A program made the position numbers and the translations under genes. Below, piece after piece: positions 26,342-40,229 of a stretch of DNA of 64,000 nt. The DNA is from Pyxicephalus adspersus (Eukaryota > Chordata > Amphibia > Anura > Pyxicephalidae): positions 70,656,149 to 70,720,148 of the forward strand of contig NC_092859.1 of NCBI RefSeq assembly GCF_032062135.1, read 5' to 3'. The notes below the pieces were generated by a model, which did not search any database, was not told the origin of the DNA, and saw only the letters and a program-made list of their open reading frames with translations. Position 1 is the first letter of the stretch. The number at the start of each line of letters is the position of its first letter.

Positions 26342-27820
26342 GGCTCATGAGTTTACAAAATTTCCCAATTATGACAATATGTTGTTTGATGTCGGGGTTA
26401 ATCCACAGTGAAATAGAAGCTAGTTAAATTAGCAGGTAATGACTACACATTGCTGTTCATTGCACTGCTTGTTCAGCTATTCCTAAGTCCATATTCATAA
26501 ATGTCAAAGTAGCTGTTAAACATCTATAGTAGGGGAGAAACTAGCTAACTGCTGGCCCCATACCATGCCAACCCACCTTTCCTTCTTTCATTTATCAGAA
26601 CGACCAGGCTTAGGGCTTTTGGCATGGCTTTTTTGGCATGGCAAAGTTACAAATTTGTTATGAGACAGGTAGATTAAGCCAGGGCGTTATAAGACACTCG
26701 TCCACCCTAGGCATGCATGAATCATGAAGTATTGGTCTTATTTAACTCCATCTCTAGTTATAATCTAAACCCCTAAAATGTTGAAGTGTAGGCACCAAAG
26801 TTTAGTGTTACAAACAAAAAACAAGTAATTTTACAACCTGAGTTAAAAGTCTTTACATTAAAAATCTTAAATGTTAAAGTTCCATATGTTTGATAATACG
26901 CCCATTATATTCATTTTTGTATCAATTTTTTTTTCATGCTGTTGCAAAGTCTCTACCCTGAAGGTTCAGCCAGTAACAGCACTTCCTGTTCCAAATGGCA
27001 ATGCTCAGCAGCTGCCTTGCATTTAGAAACAGCATTTTGCACTTACCTTGTATGTGTTATTACCAGTAAGTTAGTAGGCCCAATGGCTGACTGAAGGTAC
27101 GTACACCTCTGCCTGCTGCAGGACAGTGCAATAGCACTATTACATTACAAATTGTAATATGTATTAAAAATTACATTAGATTTTAAAATATGGTGTTATG
27201 TATTCCTGGGTACTAGCTATTGTTATTGGTAATCTGGCCGTTTAAACTAATTTAACATGGTTCAAAATCCACAAAATTGTCGACGTAATCACAATGTAGT
27301 CACCAGCTTAAGTTAACATTCTGTAAAAATTGGATGTTAAGCCCCATAAAACAAACTTTTGTTCAAAGTCTTAAATCCAGTTATGAGGCTGATCATGGTG
27401 AATAGGGTAGTGTTTCTTCACCAGTGGTATGAGCTGTGTGTGTACTGAATATATTTCAATATTGCTACCTAACATAAAGTTTGAGTTCACCCATTTCATT
27501 TAGTTTTATACTCAAACATTTTTGATTCCAGGAGTGATATTAAACAAGGCTCCTTTGTACTTTCCTAAATCTTAAAGTACAAAATTAAAAACAGCTTGTC
27601 AGCCTTCCACACCTGAATGTGCCATTTAAAATTGGGAAATTTGACCTGAAGGTACAAAATCATAATTGTTTTATGTATACAAAATATGTTATATTATTTA
27701 CAGAAGAGGATATTTTTTATTAAAGATCTATAATGATCTTCCTAAAAAGCCTTCTTGTTTTCTTATGGATTCATGTTTCCAAGGTTTGGAAACCATTGGA
27801 AGAAGCAGCCGTTATGTTAT

Positions 27821-27867
<47 letters not shown>

Positions 27868-28845
27868 CTGGGAAAGTTGTGTAAGATATTTTTGGTAGTA
27901 TATGAGGTCATTTACCTGGACAGCCACTGCTCAGATAAGTGTGAAATATGGGCTCCTTTTTAGTAGGTTAATAGTGCTGAAGGGCATATAGCTTGTTAAA
28001 CCTAAATCTATCCATACTGGTCCTTATTTTGATCTCTTTCGAAACTAAACACAAGCTGAAAATGTGGCCCCAATGTCTCTACGAGTCCTGCCACTAAACC
28101 CCCATTGTTCAATTAGTAAATACTAGAGCCATTATTTTTCAAGTCGCTGGTTTATGATAGCTAAATGTTAGGATGAGAAGATTTTTGATAGAAATGGAGA
28201 GTAATAATACAACAATCTAACTATTTATATCATAGAATATTCGTGTTTGTTTAGGGTATTCTACTGCATCATTTTCCCCATCATGATCCCAAAATTATAA
28301 ACCAACTAAATGAATTTATTATATATATAATGAATATTTTTTTAAGTACTGTAAATGGTATGGAACCATTTTTCAAATGGAGGCCAGAGCAGAGACAAAA
28401 TAACTATATCTGTGCACAAAAAGTTTCCACTTGAGAAAGCTTATTTTTTCTGTAATGAGAATGGTCTTGTACTTAAGTATATGGACCAGTTTGATACGGG
28501 TTAGTTCACCGATGTTTGGAAGAACCTAAAATCTTCAGATGCAGTATAATTGTCAGCATTGGAACTGTATTTCAAGTCTTTCTGTTCATGTTCACTAGTA
28601 AGCCCAGCTTCTGTTTAAGACTTTTACTTCTTTTGCCATCTTCAGGAATAGGGGTGATTATAACTTCCTCACCCAAGAGAAGGCTTAATTTATTAGATTA
28701 GCATTTAGGAGAAAGGATCTAGGACTTTCCATCTAAAAATCATAGTTATTTTCAAGCAAATCCATTAGCAGATGAACAGCTGAATAATATAGATCCTTGT
28801 AGATTCCCTAGTTAAAGCCACCAAGTACATAAAGATTCTAGCTGC
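26342..28845. other. No gene seen
   Basis: Non-coding apart from a TA microsatellite. Confidence 0.6.
27824..27866. repeat. TA microsatellite
   Basis: About 21 TA units. Confidence 0.95.
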
Positions 28846-30720
28846 CTGTGGGTTTGACTGACATGGCTTTATCAGATGGGCAGCCTCTGAGTTTTATCCC
28901 CAGTAATGCAAATATGGGTCAGCCTGCTTCTCTGTCACAGTATCCCTTTACTGACAGGCAGTTCCTCAGCTCTAGGAGGTGGTTCCATGCCTTGGCCAGA
29001 CATTCCAGACTGCAGGTGGCACCACACGTGGTCTGTCTCTTGTATAAAATGTATCGCTTTGGAAGTTAGAATTACCCCAAGGCTGCAATTTTACTGTCCC
29101 GTTCCCTTCCACATAACCTTCTGGGAACTAAAATTGGGGATGAAATTGGGGGTTTCGGGTTTATGTCAGAACAGGTGGGAGACCAGTGAAGCTGGGGGGC
29201 CTAGGGTACCTGATCCTTTAAAAAATTATATGCAGCTGGCCATAGAGTACAAAGACTTTGCCATTCCCTTAGTGTGGCCCACTGGAAGACATAGATGGCA
29301 CAGGCTGGGCTTATACCACAATCGAGGCAGGCTGGCAGGGATTGAAGACAGCCATCTTGTCAGCACCAGCCCTCTGTACAGCCTGTACAGGGACAGAGAT
29401 GGCCCCCTGACACCAGAAGGTGTGGCAAGGAGCTCCCCCTTTGTGATGGTGGGAACCAGTGGAGGTCATCCTAGATGTGGCCATCTGGCAGATTGTCTCG
29501 CTTTTCTTCTGGTTGCCTTGTCTGTTCAGATGTCTACTGCACTTTGCTGTCTACTTTCTGGGTTTTGTCAGCATCAGGACCGACACCACATGGACCCTTT
29601 TGGAAATGTGAGTACCCCTGTTCAGGGCCCCCATAATTCTGTTACTTTCATTGCTTTTGGGTAAATGGACAATCACGTTGATACGGATTGAGGCATGATC
29701 TCTGTATCCAGCAAACCTGCCAGTCATGGAGACCACTGGACATGTATTTTTTAGCATGTAGTCTATTTGCGAAGTCAGAAGCCTTAGTGGCTCCACGGAA
29801 TTTATAAAACCTAATATAAGTGTATTTTCCAGGAGGACTCCTGCTACATGTGATGGAAACTGAGAAAACTGAATTTGCATGGTAAATCGCTCTAGTTATT
29901 ATATCAGCAGCTGTACTGTAGTTCCTGCTTTTTTCAAAAGATCTCTTGATACAAAGGCTAATTTACCATCCTGATTTACAGTCACTGGCTATAACGACAT
30001 TTGAAACCTAGGGGGGAAACAATGGGCTATTATATGCTGGTATCAATAATATGCTGATGCTTCATAAGGACACAACCTGCAATATCTCTCAATGGATGTG
30101 GGAGGCATACTTAGCAAGGTGGAATCATAGGGGTCAAGCCCTCATTCTGTCTCTGTGACTCCCATTTTCATGTTCCTTCCAGGCGAAGTAGATCAGAGTC
30201 TGGATTTGAGCAATTTCAAAGGTCAGTTGAATCCTCTGGTGGTCCTCTGTTTTTGGCCTCTTCATTACTGCCACTTGAGCAAGCCGTTAAGGGTGTCACT
30301 CTCTTTGTACCCCTTGTTTGACTACTGCTGCTCCTGTGGTACTGGCACGTGGTGCTAACAGTTTTGTAAAAAAACACTTTTTAAGATCAATAGGGAGATC
30401 TTGCAACTAACAATGTTTTAGAAAGTTGCTTTACTGGTGACCAAGACCTTGGCATGGAGGGTATCAGAGATAATGGCACTATTGTGCTTCATCAGGATAA
30501 AGTCGCCCTGTGTCTGAAGCCATTATTTTTTTAAAAAAAGGAAGTCCCTACACTACATCTAAATGAGAACATCATGTTGCTATTACTTGGTCTCATGCTA
30601 GTTTTAGGAGATGGCTCTGATGCTCTAGATGTGGTCCGAGCAGCCTGGGTTTACCTGACTACCACGTTGGGTTTCCATAAATGGGATTCCCTGTTGGACA
30701 AAAGACAAAAGAGATTCCCA
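28846..30720. other. Region of higher GC with open frames but no recognised gene
   Basis: A 252-codon open frame runs 28906-29664 on the plus strand and shorter ones lie on the minus strand. The residues (many W, H, P and C, no domain) look like a non-coding shadow of old retroelement sequence; the endonuclease-like relic is within it. I do not support a cellular gene here. Confidence 0.3.
29665..29880 (-). pseudogene. Possible LINE endonuclease C-terminal relic
   Basis: The minus strand encodes LRLLTSQIDYMLKNTCPVV and, further on, RDHASIRINV. The pattern R/Q-I-D-Y-x-L followed about 20 residues later by S/R-D-H-A resembles the end of an apurinic-type LINE endonuclease. No catalytic N-terminal half is recognisable upstream and no reverse transcriptase follows. 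Weak evidence. Confidence 0.3.
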
Positions 30721-33379
30721 TTGTAAATTGTAAAAAAACATTGGTGGTTATGGTTGTGTCAGGCCATGTTGCAAACATGTGCTTTACTGATGACAGCACC
30801 ATAGATACCTGCTGGGCATAACACCATCAAGCTATAATCTTCCAGTTTTGTAAAGTAACTACTTGGTTGCTTGTGTACACATTAACCATTTTCTGATAGA
30901 GGATGTGACAACTCTGGCAGATGCTTATTTTGGGTGAAAAGTTTTACAGGCAATAGTCAAACTGTCCTGTTTTATTTTCATTCTGGTGGTAAATTAGTTT
31001 CTTATGTTTGGAGCAGTTTCCCCTTTGTAGTTGCCCCCCCACATTATGACATTGCTTGGGACATCTTAGAGGTTATAGCCTTAGGCAGAAACTGTATCCC
31101 TCAGTTAACAGAAAAGAGGATTTTTGTATAAAAAAATTGTAAAATCCATTTCTCCACGTTTAGTGGAAGACACAGCATCCGACTCCTGCAGGTGGCGGCA
31201 TCACCCCGAGATAATAGTCTTAACCAGAAACTGTGTATTCCAGATAATACAGAGAAATAGATTATATGGTGAGTACAAAAAAATACAATTTTTTATTTTT
31301 TTTTTTTTTAATAGTCAACTGTTCATTTGACTCCAGTGTACCCAAGTCCATAATTACACTTTTATTGGTGTTAGCAGCATGTTCCCGAGTAAGATTATAT
31401 GTGTATGAAAGTTGTATTGACTCTTCTTCCAGTCTGCAGCTCCACTTCTAGGCCGTAGGTCTAAATCTCAGCATGCTCCTGAATATTGGTGACATGCCCA
31501 GTACTGAAAACAGAATGTCCTGCCGTGACCTGATCACATGCCTTGACTGCTGGCTTAACCACTGAGTGCACTCAGAAATACTATATACTATACTCTGTAG
31601 CCTCTGTTGTCATAGATGTTCTTGTATTCAAATATATAACACTCCACCACTATACTGAAAGAAATCTGGTAAAGGTATCACCTTTCACTTGTATCTATGG
31701 ATCCAAGTCAATCTAGAGCCTCATTTGTTACGATTTTCTATATCTATATCTATAGTTGAGGAGTTCTGATAAGCATCCTACTGAGTAGCTGTTCTCCGTC
31801 TATAACTAATAATGTCCTTTGTTACGCTGCTGCAGTAAAATTTCATTGTTGAAGGAGCAGATCAATAAACAAGGAAGTAGAAAATAGATTTTCACTCAGA
31901 AAGTATCACTTAGAAATGATCACTTACTGCTTGGCTGAAATGTAATAGATTCACAGACCACAGAGAATCACATTTTTTGTGGTTTATGCAGCAGTGACAT
32001 AACTTTCAGGGTAAAGGGCACACTTCATATTCAGGCACTTTATTTTTAACAGAAAAGCATCCATGGTTCAAGCATTGCGGTTTTATTTCAGATGTTTTCT
32101 TTCTTGTTGGAGAATTAGATTCTCTGCTCTGTGATGGACATACGCTTGGTGAAAGCACACAAATAAGATGGAGTTTAACCTCACACAATTTGTTATGTAA
32201 TGCTTAGTACACAAGGAAAACAAATAGTTCCCCATATTAACTATTCAGGTTTCAGGTCTGGATCCAGTTAGAAATATTACAAAAGATACCAGATTGCTAC
32301 CTCGTGTTCATTTTTTCTAATCACAACTTTTATACCAGCTTTTTTTTCTTATAGTTGCAATTAGTGCTTTGATCGGAGTACCATATTTACCCTAAATTGT
32401 TGATATGATTGGTGACCATTTTTGAAAGTGATGTATGCCGCTTAAATATTCAAATTGTATGTACCATTGTCACTTTAGAAATACAAAGCTATTGGTAAAA
32501 CTGCTGGCAGACAGTAGTGAATGAACCTAAAATCATTTTTAAAAGTCATGATTATGTCAGCTGATCAGCGCTTTTATGAATGTAGCAATATGAATAGTGT
32601 CATTATTTCTGCTTAAAATATGAGTTGATTTATACATTTGGCCCCTGTCTTTTCAGTGTGTTTTTGATGTAATGTAAGTATATGTAAAAAAAAAATAAAC
32701 CTGCATAATCCTATTGATGTGTGTTATTGTTTTGTTTCACATAAAACAATATACTGTGTATACTTGAGGATAAAAATATGAACTCACAATTAAGCCCCAT
32801 CAAAAAAGTACTTTAAAATGTAAGGTGCATTCTGATTTTGTGTTTTTTTTTTTTTTTACCATTAAGCTTTATTTGCATGTTTATTTCATTTTTTTTTGTT
32901 TTAGATAAAAAACTGAAGAATCTTCAAAGGCTGGAAAACCTAATCAGAAATTAAGCTTTCTTGGCCACATGTTACGTGTAATGTAAACTCTGATGTGACT
33001 ACAAATGATTCAGTCTCTCTTTTAGAGTTTCCTTTCAGCACCAGCTATGAGGGTTAGTCTTCTGTAATTTCAGCATCAGAGAAATCTCATCCTTTTTCCA
33101 TCTTTTTTAAACCAAAAATAATTTTGCATGTTTGTTGTGTGGGTGATATTCTGCAGAGAAGATAAGATTTGCTTCACAGCAATAGGTCATTTAATAAATT
33201 ATGTTCCATACTTTTACACCTTATCTTTGAAAAAGGTGTATAATACAAAGGTTTCAATTTGTCACCTGCAGTTCTTGAAAACTTGCTTTTTTATAAACTG
33301 TACTTTCACCATTAAATAAAGGATCTTCATGGCAGGAACTTGCGTAATATTTTAAAACTATAATGGTTTCTTAAACTTA
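30721..33379. other. No gene seen; degenerate internal repeat near 31070-31290
   Basis: Two loosely matching segments share CAGAAACTGT, AACAGA/TACAGAGAAA and GAT..TAT words, and TCTCCACGTTTAGTGGAAGA is a small inverted repeat. Probably an old repeat. No exon found. Confidence 0.45.
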
Positions 33380-33819
33380 CCGTATATACTCAAATGTAAA
33401 CAAATTCAAATATAAACTGAGGTACCTATCTAAAAAAGCAGGACATAAATTGACTCAAGTATAAGCCTTGACCACTATATGCAGCCATCATTGCTAATAT
33501 TTAAAACAGAAATGCAAACAGTAATGCTCTATTTAAAAAAAAAATTGTTAAAAGGAAAATAAATCACATGGGTACAGTTGTTTTACCCTTCTTTTGACTT
33601 GGTTATGCTCCCAATCTTTTGTGCATTACTGTTGCACACAAGTAGATGGTGCTGTGTCCTTATGTAATATGTGTAACAAACTAATAACATCAAATGACAA
33701 GCATTTGTTACTGTTACAAAAGAACACAGCACTCTCTAGTGGTGTGACCCAAGTATAAAGTGTATTTTTCTGTTGGGATTTTAAGGTCAAAAGAATCTTG
33801 GTTCATGCTATGGTATATT
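33380..33819. mobile_element. Old TIR element with CCGTATATACTCAA-type ends
   Basis: The left end CCGTATATACTCAAATGTAAAC and repeated AAGTATAA/ATATAAACTGAGG words are answered at the right by a decayed inverse (CTTGGTTCATGCTATGGTATATT). The layout is that of a widespread vertebrate repeat with CCGTATATACTC ends. The right boundary is approximate. A further degenerate left-end-like sequence (TACTGTGTATACTTGAGGATAA) occurs near 32752. Confidence 0.5.
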
Positions 33820-34616
33820 ATTTAAATGTCCTGTCACCTTTTTATCGTTTTATGGTGCCACATCCCAGCATGTTATAATGTGTCACTAAAAAGGCTATTC
33901 AGTGAAAATGTTTTTCTTATACCTGCATTGTTCTATAGTGGCAGAGCTAATGAAATGCCACACCCATCAGTACAACCTTTTATTATACACAGACTTGTAT
34001 TGCAGGAGAAGGGGATAGTAACCAAGTCTATTACATTACTGACATTAGTGCCTACTGGTGACTCACAGTCATATTTAGCCACATATGCACAGCTGTTGTA
34101 ACATGAAAATTGAAAGTAAGAATAGGTATATATGAATTGGTATATATGACTGCACATCCATTTCTGTGGATTCAAAAACTGTAACTTCTAGTATTAAACA
34201 TAATTACCAAAGAAAATGTATACAAAACAATGTATATTCCCTATAATAAAAAATATTTTTGTAATATTTAAAATTGTCTTTGACTGGCTGGTTAAAATAA
34301 ATTTGTCATGAAAGGAATGGTTGTCATTTCTGGCCCCCTTCTTATATTCTGGTTGCCTAGCTGTTAGGTTGTATGATGACCATTGCTCTTTAGTAACTTT
34401 ATCATTACTGACCTTAAGCAAATCTAGATTAGGAAAATCAGAAGAGAGTCTGGAGTTCTTATATACATACAAACTAAATTCAATGCTGTTTGGTATGAAA
34501 ATCCTGTATCTTCATTGTAAATTTATATTATTATTTGTTTGTCATAATTTCACACAAATATCACATCTGATTACTTAACGCCCTAATTAAGTATTTCACC
34601 TTTTTATATATGACAT

Positions 34617-35345
34617 TGAAACCCACACTACATACACACTAGATGTGCTTGCTCACCTCCGGTGAAAACCTAACACATGTACAGCAATCCCCAGGCATCA
34701 TTTATCCATACATCCATACACCAGATAAATGGAGGTACAACCATGACAATGAAGGTTGTTAGTAAAAAGTCTGTACAGACGTCTGATGAATGTCAAAAAG
34801 TTGTCACTGTAAACAATGTTTTGTGATTGTTTCCAATGACAGATGAATGAACAAGCGATGTACACATAGTACTATTCTGTTCTATTTAGAGGGAGGGGGC
34901 AGGACAACCAGATGGCACCTCTATAGCACTTTTTCTCAGCCTGGGTTCCTTCAGGGTTGGCTAGGGGTTCCAGGCAGTTTATGCCTCTCAGGTCAGATTT
35001 AATGACATTAATGTTCTTTCTGGCTGTGGGAGTAGTATTCTTCCCACTAACCAGTAATGTAAGAAGTATTCTTTTCAAAGACCATTGTGCTCATATTCTA
35101 TGAGCTGTAGATAGAGAAATTTTAGAAGGGGTTCCCTGAACACATGATGATGTTCCCTGAACACATGAGGTTATTTCAAGGGTTCTCCAATGTTAAAAAG
35201 ATTGATAAATGCTGCTCTATAGGACTGCACAGTGGTTGTCCTAAATTGGTCATTGGTAGATTGATTTACCTCCGGGGACCACTTGTTGCCTGAGACAAAC
35301 ACATTGCTTGTTGATGATTACCTGACACGTATACATATCTAAAAA
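34617..35345. mobile_element. Older TACACAC-ended MITE split by a nested insertion
   Basis: The left part begins near CTACATACACACTAGATG. The right part ends near ACCTGACACGTATACATATCTA, giving weakly matching inverted ends of the same style as the MITEs at 25901 and 61727. The two halves are separated by a hAT-like element at 34927-35214. Boundaries are approximate because the ends are diverged. Confidence 0.4.
34927..35214. mobile_element. hAT-like non-autonomous transposon with perfect 8-bp target duplication
   Basis: A 288-bp element flanked by CTCTATAG at 34919-34926 and 35215-35222. Eight-base duplications are the hAT signature. The ends CACTTTTTCTCAGCCTGG and, inverted, CAGCATTTATCAATC are a decayed version of the common vertebrate hAT terminus. 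It holds a short direct duplication of GTTCCCTGAACACATGA. No transposase. Confidence 0.75.
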
Positions 35346-36173
35346 CACTTCTATTTCTGGGAATTCTGATACATTTTAAAAGTGATGGATTTGTTTTGTC
35401 CTGTAAATAACAAAGATAAAATGCCAGTCCTAACTCCAAAGTTATTTAACGATACACTGTAAATAAATAAATGTAGCTTACAGGAGTAGCCTGCTCCATT
35501 TATGACCAAACCATTCTATTCATCCGTAAAATTACAACTTGAAAGTTTTACTCAATGTTTTTTTTTTTAATTATCTGTAACAAAATAGCTTCCTTGTAGC
35601 TTTCAGTTACAGAGAGAATAACATTTAATCTGAGTGACAAATGTTTGCTTCAGTCATAGAACTTTGGACACTAGAGCTGTTGTTTGTGATCTGCTAAACT
35701 GGATTTGGCTAGACACCCTTGTTTGCCACTCTTAACTATTTTTGGATATAACCCAGTGTAGTCTATTTGTCTTTTTTCTTTATGTCATTGAACATTGCCT
35801 CATACCAGGTGGTTAACGCTTATATGCCTGCTCGCATTTTTTTAAGTGGATAAGCACTGACACGTTGTTTTGCAAATGCAAAACTTTGTTCTTGGAGTGT
35901 GTAACCACATGTTCTAAACATGAGCATTATCTGGGGTAATTAATCTGACATGAACATACATCAAAACACCTTCATGGATAATGTACTCTGGCATTTAGTA
36001 ATTTGCTTATTCTTTATAAGCCATGCTTCAAGTCAGCTAAAAGGTAGTCAGAAACACCAGATGAACTTTATTTAATGTCATATAAATGAAAGCTCAAAAC
36101 AACATGCAAGGAAGCCAATGAAAGATGAAACACTTAGAGATATATCAGATTTGTGGACCTTGAATGAGCCAAT

Positions 36174-36366
36174 GGGCCTGATTTAATAAAGCCTAAATTA
36201 TAGGTGATCCAGCAAACATGAAATAGATTTCATAAAATCATTTGCTATTAGTTGGTTAGTATAAGTGTTTTTAATCCTGGACCAAATCCATTTAAGGTTT
36301 GTTAGGTCACCCAGGTTCACCCATGATGGTCTATCTTTTATTGGAGAGATGTATTAATATGAGTCT
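36174..36366. mobile_element. Diverged copy of the self-complementary MITE
   Basis: Begins GGGCCTGATTTAATAAAGCC, has GGTGATCCAGCAAACATG answered by GTTAGGTCACCCAGGTTCAC, and ends near GGAGAGATGTATTAATATGA. Shortened in the left arm. The MITE at 36363 begins where this one ends. Confidence 0.7.
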
Positions 36367-36630
36367 AAAGCTGCATACAGACATCAATTTTCAGTCACTG
36401 AATACCACCTTTTATAAATGTTCACAGTGACAGTAGAACAAACCAGGGCTGCAAAGAGCTTTTCAGTTCTATGGAGGAGGTAGAGGATGAACTGGAGGCA
36501 TCTTGTTGGCAGTCATTCCTGGAATAGAGGTCTGCCACAGTAGTTTCATCACAGAAGACCCACTCATGATTTTTGCCCGAGACAATCACAATGTCTTACG
36601 TGACAATTATCTAGGTTTTGTATGTAACTT
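36363..36630. mobile_element. Diverged TAAAGCTGCGTACACAC-family MITE
   Basis: Left end CTAAAGCTGCATACAGAC; right end TTTTGTATGTAACTTA is a decayed inverse. The interior CTATGGAGGAGG recalls the CTATGGAGAGGGG of the copy at 61727. Boundaries approximate. Confidence 0.4.
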
Positions 36631-38940
36631 AACAGTGTCAGTTTCTGAAATCTTCATCTGATTGTTTCTTTTCATGAGCGCAGACAGCAGGTAAAGTATT
36701 TACTATTTTCTTTGCAAAGAAACATTTTTTGGGGGAACTTTGATTTTACTGACAAGCTCAGCCTTAAAAGGGTCTGAGGCATCTTTTCTATCCCTATGTA
36801 AAACAGATGAAAATTTGAAACAAGTTCTAGTGCTCACATACTTACATACATAAAAGTGCTCACATACTGTTTTTTTTGTTTTATAGATACATGCAAAAAG
36901 CACAACTTGAAAGTGATCTGGTATTACTATACCTGTGACTACATTTATACCTGAGCCCTGCTAATACTGGCTTAGCCCTGCGGATTTCCAAATACGACTG
37001 GACTAGTTGAAAAATTTGAGTTTTGATCAATCAGAATGTTACTTTTTTATTGCAGAGTTTTACTGGTACACAACAATGTCACCTAACTGTCTCTCAGAAA
37101 AGCTCATGATCTAATGTCCTCACAAGTCATATGTCATAACATAGTCCAGAGCCAATTTGGAGGGAAGCTAATTAACGTATCAGTACAATTGTAGGAAGCA
37201 ATACTTTGTTTAAATTACTAATAAAACAGAAAACTCTTGAATTGATGTGTGGTTGTTGGTTTTAGTTTACCTAAATGTAGAGTTTTGGATACTTGATTAA
37301 ATCTTATTGCACGGTATGTATCTATAGGAAGCTGATAAAGCAAGGTCCTCTGGACGAATGAGTATCTGGAACTGAAATCTGCCATGCAGAACCTTTCTGT
37401 TCTGCTTGTTGAATCACATGTATTACTGACATTTACTGAAAGCATCTGAAAAATAAAGATGATAACAATGCAAGTACAGCATTATCCTCACAGGGATCCT
37501 TAAGGGTAAATATGTCACCTAAGTGTCAGTCAGCTGCATAGTTCAAGATGCAAGTGCAGGAGCTGCAATTATAAGAAGAAAAAAAAAACTAGCTAAATAA
37601 CAGGCAAACATATTTCCAATGTTTCTATATTTCATGAGAAACTTGATTTCTGTTTTAATAAAGTTTTGATGCAGCATACTAACTAAAGCCAGAGCACACC
37701 CTCATGGAAATAGAAAAGAAAAGGGCCCAGTGCAATGTCCAATGTCATCAAGAGCTTTGGCTAAAGAGTAGAACTGGACAAAACATGTCCAAAACAGACA
37801 AAACATGTCCAAACGGGACAAAAAAGAACTGGAAAAAACATTTTGTAAATAAATTTGCTAAATAAATAACAATAAGGGAAGGTGTTAAGATGTCCAGTCA
37901 TTTACACACAAACTGAATCTCCCTCCTAACATTTTAAAGCTTCATAATGAATATATCATATAAATTACCCCAATACTATGTAATTTACTTGGGTTTTAAG
38001 GTGCCCCAAGTAATTTATTTAGCTTTATTTTCTTTGACTTTAGTCACCTGTCAGCAAATATGAGGCCATGGGTTATATAAGGATATGTTTATTCTTCTTT
38101 GAAGATAAAAGTTCCTTTCACTTTAGCCAAAAAAAAAAAAAACATCCTTGTGCTAGGCTCAGTGTGTCTTATCGCTGCTGTGCCACAACTGACCTCATGA
38201 GCCAGCTCAGCATCTACCTTGTTATCAACTTGCCAAGAAATGTACATTTATGCATAGTTAATAGTAAACATACAAAGGAATACCTTTTTCAAAAATGTAT
38301 TTCAGTTATTCCTTATAAAGAAATAACTCCCAGATTTATACAAAGAATTTTTTTTATTATATTCAATTCACTTTAAACAATTACAAAGAAATTGTACAAA
38401 TTAAAAAGAGAGACATTGCTTCAGGTAAAAATAAATAAATAAAACACTAATAAACTTTAAATACGTGATAGCAATAATGTCAACCATTTTGCCTTGTTGG
38501 TAGGGTAATTGGTGATGAGTTCTAGCATACAGTATAGGTTTTAAAGTACAGTTTTTTCTAATATGTCCCATATACCATCAATATTAAGGCTCATTTCAAT
38601 CTTGTGGTAAAGTTGTGGTTATTGCACTTTCAACGGTTCCTTTTCAGCCATATGGGAGAAGTTTGGAGCTATTTTGTGCATGTGTTTTCATGAGGGTTGC
38701 TTTTACATTGTGGTGGTTTGTGGCACAGTCCCTGGATGCAACATGTAGCTTTTGACCAGCCTTGAGTAGCAATTTGCCCCTATTCGACCCACAGTAAGTT
38801 GTGGTGGAGTGCGCTTGCTTTGCCTTTGCTGTAAGGTTGTTGCTTGGGGACTGGATAGGGCCCATAATCTGTTGCGATGCTGTGAACGTCACTACAACTG
38901 CACTCAACTGCATAAAAAGCTGTGGTGGATACTAAAAACT

Positions 38941-39137
38941 GGCTGATTTAATAACGCTCTCCAAGACTGAAGAAGACAGATTATAGGGGGAGAACCTGGG
39001 TGATCCAGCAAACCTACAATGAATCATTAAGGATTGAAAACATTTGTCAACATTTATCCTAGGGTTGCTGGACCACCCAGGTTAACTCATGACAGTCCAT
39101 CCTCTCTAGTCTTGGAGAGCTTTAAAAAATCAGGCCC
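38941..39137. mobile_element. Diverged copy of the self-complementary MITE
   Basis: Left arm GGCTGATTTAATAACGCTCT and right arm TCTTGGAGAGCTTTAAAAAA, GGCCCA. About 197 bp with a reduced centre. Confidence 0.75.
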
Positions 39138-40207
39138 ATTGTCTCTGTGCAGGAGATTCCTATAATAAAGACCAGTTACTGCTGCTCTTTCTTCTTGTGC
39201 TGGGTGACTGCTCTTGTATTCATCATCTGTAATTTTGTGCAGTTTGTAGTGAATGAGCCTGCTGAATGTCTCCCACAGCTCTACTTTCTGTACAGAATAT
39301 ATGCATTACTGAAATGATGTCACTACTAATCTACATAACTGGGAACTCTCTGGATGAAGGCCGGTGATTTCAGAGTAGTGTCCCTATATCTGTGTGCAGT
39401 ACAACTATTTCATGAAACAACACAAGTGCATTCTACAACACTGCTCCTCTGCCAAGGCAGGGTGATGCAGATTACTTGAGCTTGAATGGAGGATAGTGGC
39501 TCTGCCTCAGAAGTTGTGCAAAGTGGTGGAAATGAAGAAGCCAATTAAGAGCTTTCCTACCCAGAAAAAGCACCCTAAAATGTAGATGTAAAAAACATAA
39601 TCTAATTTTATGTTTTAAAAATGTAATATTTGCTTGTTTGTTAAAGAAAGTTACTTGTCTGTACATGTTTATAGTTGTGCGTGTCACTGCCAAAGGTATA
39701 GGTGGACATAAATCAAAATATGTTCTGAGTTGCCCTATTTTTTGCTTTGTTTGCGATTAACTCACAGTGAGGATTTTATACAGTAATATATATATAGTAA
39801 TAATATGTTGAGACAAACATTCGTCCTAATTGCATTTACTAAAATAATGTACCTGTTTTTATATGCAAATTCAACTTAAGAACAAACCTACAGTCCCCAT
39901 CTCGTATGTAATCCCGGGACTACCTGTATACCAAAGGTATGTATAAGAAACATATATTGAACAGTTTAAGCCCTATTTGGAACCAAATCTTCTTCAGTTA
40001 TTCCTCTTTTTATTCTGATGTAGATAGTTTTTATATTCTTATATTTTGTTAGGTGGTTTGGTATATGCTGGTCTTCTTGTATGGTTGTTATTGTATGACA
40101 GAGCAATTCCTTGGCCTCTTTCTTCCATATATCCATTTCAGCTTTGTCACATCCCAATTCAACTTGGAAAATCCCAAATGTTGCTACAGCGCACTACACG
40201 CCACCTA

Positions 40208-40229
40208 AACACACACACACACACACATA
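40208..40229. repeat. CA microsatellite
   Basis: About ten CA units. Confidence 0.9.

Noticed and set aside
28906..29664. 252-codon plus-strand frame
   Set aside because: No domain, no plausible start context or splice structure, unusual composition, and the region carries retroelement-like relics.
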